DNA of 30,884 nt from DASQHY01 sp035602605 (GTDB lineage: Bacteria > Acidobacteriota > Terriglobia > Acidiferrales > UBA7541): contig DATNLZ010000024.1 in assembly GCA_035602605.1 (NCBI GenBank), positions 1 through 30,884 on the forward strand, in the 5' to 3' direction. Both the position numbers and the translations under genes were made by a program. Under the pieces are notes generated by a model. That model saw only the letters and a program-made list of their open reading frames with translations, did no database searches and was not told where the DNA came from. Below are positions 25,031-30,884 of this stretch, one piece after another; positions within the stretch are counted from its first letter, which is position 1, and every line of letters starts with the position of its first letter.

Positions 25031-25640
25031 ACGCCGAGTCGGCCCGGGGAGTTTCACCCCGAGCCGCTCACAGATCCGGACGTGAATCTCTCGATTCATC
25101 CGGCTCGTGCCACCCCAGAGAAGGCTGCCGCCTTCCGTCAAGACAAGGAGTTCCTCCGGTTGCCCGTTGACTCCATCCCGACGTGGGTGACCTGTCCCCT
25201 TCGCTCCGCAGGCGTTACCCTGCTTCCTCGCTACTACGAGACAGTGCGCCCCTGCCCAGCGGATCAGTACTTTCGGCCTCGCGGGGTTTCCGCTTGTGCC
25301 TTTTCCCTTGGCACCGCCGGCAGGTTCTCAAGTTCCGTACCAGAGCCCGGCATAGAGTCACGCCACCTGTGCACCGGACACCACATGGCCAGTAAGCAGG
25401 TTTCCGCCATGCTTGTTCCCGGAGCAGAGGGGCCGCTCCGGTTTCGATGTCGTCTATTGATCCGTTTCGATGCTTTCTCAGTGGTTCACTTGCGTTCGTC
25501 TCTCTATTCCTCACATGACGTGATTTACTCACGCCTTTTAACCATGACGTTCACCACCGCAGCTTTTGGCCGTAGCAGCTCATGGCTGTTTGAAGCCTGT
25601 TCCTACAAACCGGCTTCGAAGGGCCTACCTTCATCCTCAC
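25031..25640 (-). mobile_element. Group II intron without maturase ORF, apparently complete ribozyme
   Basis: Read on the minus strand from about 25640 (GTGAGGATGAAGG) to about 25031. Domain I-III blocks include CGAACGCAAGTGAACC, AACTTGAGAACCTGCCGGCG, GTGCCAAGGGAAAAGGCAC, GCGGAAACCCCGCGAGGCCG and GTAGTAGCGAGGAAGC with GGAGCGAAGGGG. The catalytic domain V is present: GAGCCGGATGAAT, loop CGAGAG, ATTCACGTCCGGATCT (25105-25071), including the AGC triad. Domain VI follows as a GC-rich hairpin (GAGCGGCTCGGGG / CTCCCCGGGCCGACTC) with an unpaired A near 25039 as the likely branch point. Domain IV is only about 100 nt and holds no reverse transcriptase. The element is about 610 nt and would depend on a maturase supplied elsewhere. 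The exact ends are uncertain by a few bases: the 5' GTGAG is not a perfect GTGYG, and the 3' end was placed 7-8 nt after the bulged A. Confidence 0.78.
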
Positions 25641-25648
25641 GAAGAGAT

Positions 25649-26221
25649 ATGAATAGGTTATACCGCCAGCAGACCGGACGTGAGATGTCCGACTACATTC
25701 TTGTTCAGCAGGCAGACAAAGTTGTTCGCTACAGCCAGCTTCCTCCTGAAGCAGATGTTTTCCGGCATGCCTTACTGAACTTACGCAGGTCTGCCAGCTC
25801 AGAAAGCGACACCGGACAGCCAGTCGCTCTTTCTGCAGCGCCATCGGAAGGCGACTCAGAATTGCCAGTCCCGTTCAGAGTTCGTTTGAAGGTCACGACT
25901 CGCGAACCAAACCCGATGGACACTCCAAGCCGTCCGTCGGGGCCTGCTCCAGTAGAAAGCTATGGCTCGCGAGCAAACGTGCAAACTATGGTGAAGAAAA
26001 AAGACGCATTGCTAGGAACAGACCCACATCTATTCGAGAGCCGTGACTCGAATGTCTTGCTCAGCACCAACGAATTAGCCAACCTCACCGGTTTCAAGCC
26101 GAAGACGATTCGTCGCTGGGTGTCCCGAAAACTCCTAAACTACATCCGCGTGGGGAACCGTTTTCGCTTCCGTCCTGCGGCAGTGAAACTGTTTCTTGCT
26201 CAGCGCGAAGTGCGCAAATGA
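25649..26221 (+). CDS. Helix-turn-helix (excisionase/MerR-type) DNA-binding protein
   Basis: From ATG 25649 (GAAGAG just upstream) a 190-residue protein. The last 55 residues form an excisionase-type winged helix-turn-helix: LLSTNELANLTGFKPKTIRR, then WVSRKLLNYIRVGNRFRFRP and AAVKLFLAQREVRK, the HTH_17-like pattern used by phage or plasmid excisionases and small regulators. The first two thirds are Pro/Ser-rich with no recognised domain. The open frame extends upstream to 25022 but that part is only the antisense of the group II intron. A later start (MVKKKDALLG, ATG 25988) is possible. It sits between intron insertions and a peroxidase gene and could be a leftover of the tRNA-linked island. 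Confidence 0.6.
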   Translation: MNRLYRQQTGREMSDYILVQQADKVVRYSQLPPEADVFRHALLNLRRSASSESDTGQPVALSAAPSEGDSELPVPFRVRLKVTTREPNPMDTPSRPSGPAPVESYGSRANVQTMVKKKDALLGTDPHLFESRDSNVLLSTNELANLTGFKPKTIRRWVSRKLLNYIRVGNRFRFRPAAVKLFLAQREVRK

Positions 26222-26480
26222 AAGCCAATAGCACGATAGAGGGTCAATTTACCGTGAAGCGGCTATCTCCCACAACCGGACTTCTGGCCAGCGTCGCAGA
26301 ACGGCAGCCAACAACCCCGCGCGTCCAACCTGCGGAATTCTTCCAAGTATGGAGCAACAGTTCAGCTCTTTCTTGAGAGCATTAAGACTTTGTGGAGTGT
26401 TTCTCGGCCTTGCATGATTGTGTTACCCTCACTTCCAATCCTGTTCGCCATAGGCTCAAACAGCAGTGAAGGAGCGGCCC

Positions 26481-28010
26481 ATGGGCAATCGAAATCGCGC
26501 CGTACCGCTACTAGGTCTTTTCACATTCGGCGCGCTCTTAATCTCAGCGGCAAGTAAACCGCAGGCCGGTACATCCCGTTCCAGCGAAGTAAAGTCAACC
26601 AGCAACCTCGGCGGTCAGGTACCTGCATCGTTCGATCAGGATGTGGCGAGGGTCGTTGCGGAAATTGATCGGATTGAGGCCGACACTCTCAGAGAGATGA
26701 AAGACACTTCGCTCGATCGCCAGGGGCAGGTCCGCACCCTGGGAAAGCTACTGCTCTTCGATAAGCATCTCTCGGTCAATCAGAACGAGGCGTGCAGTTT
26801 TTGCCATACGCCAGAGACGGGATTCACCGGGCCGGTCCAATCTTTGAATCTGACGACCGTGTCGTATCCCGGATCGGTGAGAGCGCGGTTCAGCAATCGG
26901 AAGCCGCAAAGCTACATGTACGCGCCCTTTGCTCCAGTGCTCCACTACAATGCACTCCAGGGTGACTTTGTTGGCGGGAATTTCTGGGATATGCGTGCGA
27001 GCGGCTATCGCTTGCAGAACCCAAGCGCCGAACAAGCGCAGGGGCCGCCGACCAATCCGGTAGAAATGGGCTTGCCGGATTCGTCTTGTGTTGCGTACCG
27101 CCTTTCCCAGGCTCACTATCGCAAACTTTTTGAGACGGTTTGGGGGCCGGACTCGTTCAACATTCAATGGCCTTCCGACGTGGAAAAAGTCTGTACGACT
27201 CCCGGGCCGCCACCCGCGAATGATCAGTACCCGGTCCATCTCAGCGTGGCAGACCGAGCGCGGGCTGACCATGCATATGACTGCTTCGGCTTGGCGATCT
27301 CCGCATACGAGTTCTCACCAGAGGTGAGTCCCTTCACATCCAAGTACGACTACGTCCAGGCAGGAACGGACCAATTCACGCCGCAGGAAAAATTGGGCTA
27401 CGAGCTGTTCCGCGGCAAGGCGCGATGCAACGAGTGTCATCGCGATGGCGGGCCCGGCGAAGAGCCCCTCTTTACGGACTTTACGGCCAGTAATCTCGGC
27501 GTCCCCAGAAATCCGGGATTACAGATCTACTACGAGGGCCGCCCTGACCAACGTGGCTACACTCCCAACCCCGCCGGAGACGCTTATGTCGATAAGGGAG
27601 TCGGATCTTTCCTGCGCACGTTGCAAACCGATAGCGGCCAACTGAATCCTGATTCAGAGTGGATCAAGCTCGCGCCGAAGTTCGACGCGAAGTTCCAGGT
27701 AGCCACTTTGCGCAATGTCGATATGCGTCCAAGGCCTGACTTCGTGAAAGCCTACATGCACAATGGCTACTTCAAAAGCCTGAAAGAGGTGGTGCACTTT
27801 TACAACACGCGGGATATTCTGCCCAAGTGCGCGGCAGGTGATCCCGGCGAAAAGGTCACGTGCTGGCCAGCGCCCGAGGACTCAACCAACCTCAACAAAC
27901 GACAACTCGGCAACCTTAAGCTCACAGACCAGGAGGAAGTTGCCATTGTTTCTTTCCTGAGGACCCTCAACGACGGCTACAAGGTCCCGAACCCACGAGC
28001 CGCAAAGTAG
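26481..28010 (+). CDS. Secreted di-haem cytochrome c peroxidase (MauG/CcpA family)
   Basis: A 509-residue exported protein (signal segment AVPLLGLFTFGALLISAASK). Two covalent haem sites are visible: CSFCH (105-109) and CNECH (316-320), the layout of bacterial di-haem peroxidases that reduce hydrogen peroxide in the periplasm with electrons from small cytochromes. The conserved region after the second haem, YMHNGYFKSLKEVVHFYN, contains a Met likely to ligate the electron-transfer haem. The protein is longer than classical CcpA (about 320-350), with insertions around 180-260, closer to MauG-like relatives with other redox roles. ATG 26481 is used because AAGGAG lies 6 nt upstream; the GTG at 26466 overlaps that site. 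Confidence 0.9.
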   Translation: MGNRNRAVPLLGLFTFGALLISAASKPQAGTSRSSEVKSTSNLGGQVPASFDQDVARVVAEIDRIEADTLREMKDTSLDRQGQVRTLGKLLLFDKHLSVNQNEACSFCHTPETGFTGPVQSLNLTTVSYPGSVRARFSNRKPQSYMYAPFAPVLHYNALQGDFVGGNFWDMRASGYRLQNPSAEQAQGPPTNPVEMGLPDSSCVAYRLSQAHYRKLFETVWGPDSFNIQWPSDVEKVCTTPGPPPANDQYPVHLSVADRARADHAYDCFGLAISAYEFSPEVSPFTSKYDYVQAGTDQFTPQEKLGYELFRGKARCNECHRDGGPGEEPLFTDFTASNLGVPRNPGLQIYYEGRPDQRGYTPNPAGDAYVDKGVGSFLRTLQTDSGQLNPDSEWIKLAPKFDAKFQVATLRNVDMRPRPDFVKAYMHNGYFKSLKEVVHFYNTRDILPKCAAGDPGEKVTCWPAPEDSTNLNKRQLGNLKLTDQEEVAIVSFLRTLNDGYKVPNPRAAK

Positions 28011-28066
28011 TTTTTGGCCGCGCGTGTGGGCCCGCCATGCTCATCCAAGATTCGACTAGTCTTAGG

Positions 28067-28135
28067 GTTGTATCGGAAGCGCGAAGGGCAATGCGCCTGC
28101 ACGAGCACGGTGTGTTCGCGCGCTTTCGATACAAC
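28067..28135. repeat. Strong inverted repeat abutting the IS element
   Basis: Left arm GTTGTATCGGAAGCGCGAA (28067-28085) pairs with the right arm at 28115-28135 (starting TTCGCGCGC, ending GATACAAC) with one mismatch and a 2-nt bulge; the spacer is 29 nt. It lies 56 nt after the peroxidase stop and ends one base before the left terminal repeat of the IS element. No T-run follows, so a standard intrinsic terminator is unlikely. Confidence 0.75.
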
Positions 28136-28136
28136 G

Positions 28137-28172
28137 ACTTGAAGGAAGCCGCCCGCGATTTGCGGCGGACGC
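28137..28172. repeat. Left terminal inverted repeat of the IS91-like element
   Basis: ACTTGAAGGAAGCCGCCCG, then CGATTTG, then CGGCGGACGC. Read inward it matches the inward sequence of the right end (30544 back to 30515), differing at one base (G/C) and by 6 extra bases in the middle. It also holds nested palindromes (GCCGC/GCGGC and GCCCGCG/CGCGGGC, 28148-28176). Confidence 0.75.
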
Positions 28173-28392
28173 GGGCCCTATGCAAATTCAATGTGGGAAG
28201 GAGCGGCGTCCAGCTGTGCCGAGGCTGTGCTGCAGAGCGCGACACGTGACTGTATGAGGCCGGAAGCTGCCCGAATGCGAAAAAGGATCGTGAGTAGCGT
28301 GGTCGAAGAGCTGGAAAAGGACGTCCGTTCCGAGGGAAGGCACAGAGGTACGGAGCGCGTGGAAAAACACTTTCGAATTGGAGAGAGTCGCT

Positions 28393-29572
28393 TCATGCCG
28401 CAGCCGTGACCAGCGGTGGAGAACGAAGTTGGATTTCAGAAGCGGTGAGTCTTTCGACGACCATCATCGGCCCACCACACTTGGGACAAGACCAAAGATC
28501 GCTCGGACCGGCGGTGGAGGCCTCAGGCTCGGTTTGCGGTGCCCCGCCGAGCAGTTGGAAGGAAAGTGGCAAGGTGGTGGCACGTTTGCGGTTGGCCAGG
28601 AAGCCGAAGTTGCGGATGCGCACGAAACCTTCCGGGAGCAGGTGCAACAGGAAGCGGCGCAAGAACTCATCGAGAGATAGGGTCATCAACTTCTGTTCGT
28701 TGCTGTGTGCGGAATCGCGCCAACGAAACGTGACCTTCCCATCAGCAAACGAGACCAGGCGATGGTTGGAGATGGCTACGCGATGAGTGTAACGGCCCAG
28801 ATAACGAAGCACATGCTCTGGACCTCCGAACGGGCGCTTCGAGTAGACCACCCAGTCGTTTCGGAACAGTGGTCTCAGCCACGCAGCAAATGTTTTCGGC
28901 TGAGCGAGAAGTTTTAGATCTCCATGAAAGTTGAGCTGGCCGTCATGAAAGGCGCGCTTGAGCGCTTCGTGGAACTTGCCGCGAAAGACGTGACTGAGCA
29001 CCTCGACGGGAAGAAAGAAATCGTAGCGTGGTTTGATCCAGCGCGTGTGATCGGCAGACAATCCACCGGCTGGCACCACGCAATGAACATGTGGGTGGGC
29101 CGTGAGTTTCTGACTCCAAGGTATGCAGAACACTGAAGAAGCCGATTTCTGCACCGAGGTGTTTGGGATCGCGGGCCACTTCAAGAAGAGTTTCTGCACT
29201 GGTGCGAAACAGGAGATCGTAGAGGACCTTCTTGTTCTGCAAGACCAACGGGGCCAAATGACGAGGAAGCGTGAAAACCACATGGACGTAGCGCGTTGGG
29301 AGAAGCTCCTGGCGACGTGCTGCGAGCCAGCGATCGCGAGCTCCTGCCTGACACTTCGGGCAGTGCCGATTTCTACACGAGTTGTAGGAGATGGCGCGAT
29401 GTCCGCAGCGAGTGCACTCATCGAGATGTCCGCCGAGCGCGGCGGTGCGACACCGCGCAATCGCCAGGAGCACTTTGACGTGCTTCCAGCTGATCCACTT
29501 ACGGCTTCGTTCGATGAAGGCGTCTCCCGCAGCGCGGACCAGATCGGCCACCTCGAGGGGTGGCCGATCCAT
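28393..29572 (-). pseudogene. IS91-family Y2 (HUH) transposase, frameshifted
   Basis: The two halves of one transposase lie in different frames: the N-terminal part starts at ATG 29572 and the C-terminal part ends at 28393. The N-terminal zinc-binding domain has CTRCGHRAISYNSCRNRHCP followed by KCQ. The catalytic domain has the HUH motif (HPHVHC) and the two tyrosines in YLGRY, which nick and carry single strands in rolling-circle transposition. The C-terminus holds another Cys pair (CPKCGG). The frame breaks at about 29117-29121, where the expected HTWSQKLTAHPHVH requires one T fewer (minus strand CATACCTTGG). The span of 1180 nt is one more than a multiple of three. It could be a pseudogene or a sequencing error. 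The gene begins immediately after the recombinase stop (TAG then ATG). Confidence 0.88.
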
Positions 29573-30448
29573 CTACTCGTCCTGTAGTGGACGGTCTTTT
29601 AGCTCCAGCGAGTCCAGAGGACTCGCGGTCGCACTAAGGTGCCGTTCAGAGAGATGGAGGTAGATGGTGGTTTCTTCCAGATCGCGATGCCCTAGCAACA
29701 TCTGGATGGTTCGCAGATCCGCGCCTGCTTCAAGTAGATGTGTGGCGAAGCAGTGCCTCAGCGTATGTGGGTGCACGTCTTTCTGGAGGCCCGCTTGCTG
29801 GGCGGCTTTCTTGCAAGCGTCCCAGACCACCTTGGTGGTGATCGGTGTATCACCGGTATGCCAGCGGTTGCCTGGAAACAGCCATGCGCTGGGCTTGTGC
29901 CGTAATCCGCGCCAGTGCTCACGCAGTACCTCGAGCAGTTTTGGGCTGAGCATCACATCCCGGTCTTTGCGTCCCTTGCCGCCCTGGACGTGAATCACCA
30001 TGCGTTTGCTATCGATGTCGCTGATTTTTAGGTGTGTCAATTCAGCGCGTCGTACTCCGGTGGCGTAGAGGGTCATCAACAGAGTGCGATGAAAAGGAGT
30101 TAGAGCTGCGTTGATGAGTCGCACGACTTCTTCCCGGCTGAGGATCGAAGGAAGGTGAAATGCTTTTTTCGGATAGGGCGTCTCCGCGATGCTCCAGGTT
30201 TTCTTGAGAGTTTTGATGTAGAAGAATCGCAGAGCTGCCAATCGTTGCGTAACCGTGCCCGGCGACAACTTGCGCTTCTTGAACAGCTCGGCCTGATATT
30301 CACGAATGTGTTCTGGACCCAAACAATCTGGAGAACGCTTGAATCGTCTTGAGAAATCTTCGACTATGCGGATGTAACAGCGTGTGGTAGTCTCAGAATA
30401 ATTACGACGCTCGAGTTCTTCGAGCATCATTTTGCGAAGTCGGGTCAT
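29573..30448 (-). CDS. Tyrosine recombinase of the IS91-like element
   Basis: A 291-residue integrase/XerD-type recombinase, full length. The N-terminal core-binding SAM-like domain (about 1-90) precedes the catalytic domain with Arg133 (TGVRRAEL), Lys158 (GGKGRKDR), His228 and Arg231 (HPHTLRH), His254 (LLGHRDL) and nucleophile Tyr263 (TTIYLHL), so all active-site residues are present. ATG 30448 is preceded by a near-perfect AAGGAGGTC ribosome site, which overrules the in-frame opening at 30499. Its stop directly precedes the transposase ATG, so both are co-translated. In this element class its exact role beside the Y2 transposase (resolution, target choice or circle processing) is not established. 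Confidence 0.92.
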   Translation of the reverse strand: MTRLRKMMLEELERRNYSETTTRCYIRIVEDFSRRFKRSPDCLGPEHIREYQAELFKKRKLSPGTVTQRLAALRFFYIKTLKKTWSIAETPYPKKAFHLPSILSREEVVRLINAALTPFHRTLLMTLYATGVRRAELTHLKISDIDSKRMVIHVQGGKGRKDRDVMLSPKLLEVLREHWRGLRHKPSAWLFPGNRWHTGDTPITTKVVWDACKKAAQQAGLQKDVHPHTLRHCFATHLLEAGADLRTIQMLLGHRDLEETTIYLHLSERHLSATASPLDSLELKDRPLQDE

Positions 30449-30514
30449 GAGGACCTCCTTGTGGCCCGACAATATCCCGATCACATTGACATCGTTCACC
30501 TACACGCACGCGAA

Positions 30515-30544
30515 GCGTCCGCCGCCGGGCGGCTTCGTTCAAGT
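30515..30544. repeat. Right terminal inverted repeat of the IS91-like element
   Basis: GCGTCCGCCGCCGGGCGGCT followed by TCGTTCAAGT is the inverted counterpart of the left end at 28137-28172. Internally CCGCC/GGCGG, flanked by CGAAG (30511-30515) and CTTCG (30533-30537), forms a hairpin. It lies 66 nt upstream of the recombinase start and 27 nt from the stop of the decarboxylase gene. Confidence 0.75.
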
Positions 30545-30570
30545 GCATTTATCAGGACCTAGGCTCGCGT

Positions 30571-30884
30571 TCAATTTGCGCTATCCACTTCTTTCGCGAC
30601 GGCAAGTACCTCAGTCACAACACGATCGATGTCTGAATTGGTGGTGCGGTGGTTCACGACACAGGCACGCAGGCAAAATCGCGATTGCAGAGTGGCGTTT
30701 GAGAGATATACATTGCCGCGTTCCACGATGCGGCGGAGGATTCCGGAGTTTAAACGATTGAGATCGTCTTCCGTATGTATGTCGCCGACATATCGAAAAC
30801 AGACAGTGCTCAACTCGATCGGCGCCATCAGCTGCAAATCGGGTGTTGCTTCAATCCAGGAGCCTAACCGTTGAGCGTGCTGGA
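30571..30884 (-). CDS. PLP-dependent decarboxylase (group II / aromatic amino acid type), C-terminal part
   Basis: The frame is open to the window edge and encodes the last 104 residues of a protein whose start lies outside. The pattern LMAPIELSTVCFRYVG, then LNSGILRRIVERGNVYLSNA, then LQSRFCLRACVVNHRTTNSD and IDRVVTEVL is the small C-terminal domain of pyridoxal-phosphate-dependent group II decarboxylases (aromatic-L-amino-acid and glutamate decarboxylase family). Reading further upstream through the edge (RLGSWIEATPDLQ) extends this match without a stop. The PLP-binding Lys is not in the window, so the substrate cannot be judged. The IS91-like element ends 27 nt after its stop and does not disrupt it. 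Confidence 0.85.
   Translation of the reverse strand, partial: QHAQRLGSWIEATPDLQLMAPIELSTVCFRYVGDIHTEDDLNRLNSGILRRIVERGNVYLSNATLQSRFCLRACVVNHRTTNSDIDRVVTEVLAVAKEVDSAN

Larger units (their letters stand above)
28011..28392. other. Gene-free stretch between the peroxidase and transposase genes
   Basis: I see no credible gene in these 382 bases. They hold a strong inverted repeat (28067-28135), the left terminal repeat of the IS91-like element (28137-28172) and about 220 nt of non-coding sequence inside the element downstream of the transposase stop. Small frames on either strand have no ribosome site or recognisable protein character. Confidence 0.6.
28137..30544 (-). mobile_element. IS91-like insertion element with tyrosine recombinase and Y2 transposase
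   Basis: An element of about 2.4 kb bounded by imperfect terminal inverted repeats (28137-28172 and 30515-30544). It encodes, on the minus strand, a tyrosine recombinase directly followed by a Y2/HUH transposase. A subset of IS91-family elements is known to carry such an integrase-like frame upstream of the transposase. A GAAC tetranucleotide (minus strand, within 30537-30540) adjoins the right-end palindrome, and IS91 elements insert next to GAAC or CAAG. No target duplication is apparent, as expected for rolling-circle transposition. The transposase has a one-base frameshift, so this copy may be inactive. Confidence 0.78.

Noticed and set aside
25022..25648. Upstream extension of the HTH reading frame by about 209 codons
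   Set aside because: The stretch is the antisense of a group II intron with a clear domain V on the minus strand; the protein-like frame is a by-product of structured RNA sequence.
26748..27272. A 174-codon minus-strand frame opposite the peroxidase gene
   Set aside because: It is a shadow frame of the di-haem peroxidase; the Arg-rich composition is that of antisense reading.
28191..28409. A 72-codon plus-strand frame in the IS element's left non-coding part
   Set aside because: No ribosome site, no recognisable protein pattern, and it overlaps the 3' end of the transposase gene.

Overview
The window reads as bacterial chromosome from an acidobacterium-like lineage (Acidobacteriota, probably Terriglobia). 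This is inferred from the combination of an M16 peptidase pair, a LssY-type secreted protein, an anti-sigma factor with a TonB-like tail, a RibBA-like protein with an altered cyclohydrolase half, and GC-rich codon use. No 16S gene is present, so the assignment is tentative.

Region 1 (1-22.9 kb) is ordinary, densely packed core genome. It opens with the 3' end of groEL and its hairpin terminator, then a RibB/RibA fusion gene. An operon on the minus strand follows: DUF2520 oxidoreductase-like protein, catalytic M16 peptidase, non-catalytic M16 partner. A divergent family-2 glycosyltransferase comes next. A long run of minus-strand genes then extends from about 19.5 kb back to 6.9 kb: a secreted TPR/zincin-like protein, a TPR protein, rnc, lepB, an AsmA-like protein, an S9 peptidase, an exported protein of unknown function, and uvrB. 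A plus-strand LssY-like exported protein faces an ECF sigma / anti-sigma pair joined by an ATGA overlap. Two small minus-strand genes (a basic 62-residue protein and an RRM RNA-binding protein) finish the block.

Region 2 (23.6-26.4 kb) is a scarred integration hotspot. tRNA-Ala(GGC), with a near-consensus promoter, is followed by the N-terminal part of a tyrosine integrase. Then come a membrane-protein fragment, the 5' part of one group II intron, and a second, apparently full-length but maturase-less group II intron, both introns on the minus strand. A gene with an excisionase-type helix-turn-helix ends the region. The long open frames through the introns are not proteins.

Region 3 (26.5-30.9 kb) holds a secreted di-haem cytochrome c peroxidase and a complete-looking insertion element of about 2.4 kb. 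The element is IS91-like. It encodes a tyrosine recombinase directly followed (TAG then ATG) by a Y2/HUH transposase that carries a one-base frameshift. It is bounded by imperfect terminal inverted repeats that each contain a small palindrome, and a strong 19/21-nt inverted repeat sits flush against its left end. Just beyond its right end is the C-terminal part of a PLP-dependent decarboxylase that runs off the window.

The most noteworthy points are the tandem group II introns (one without an ORF), the terminal inverted repeats of the recombinase-plus-Y2 element, and the RibBA-like protein with replaced catalytic residues in both halves.
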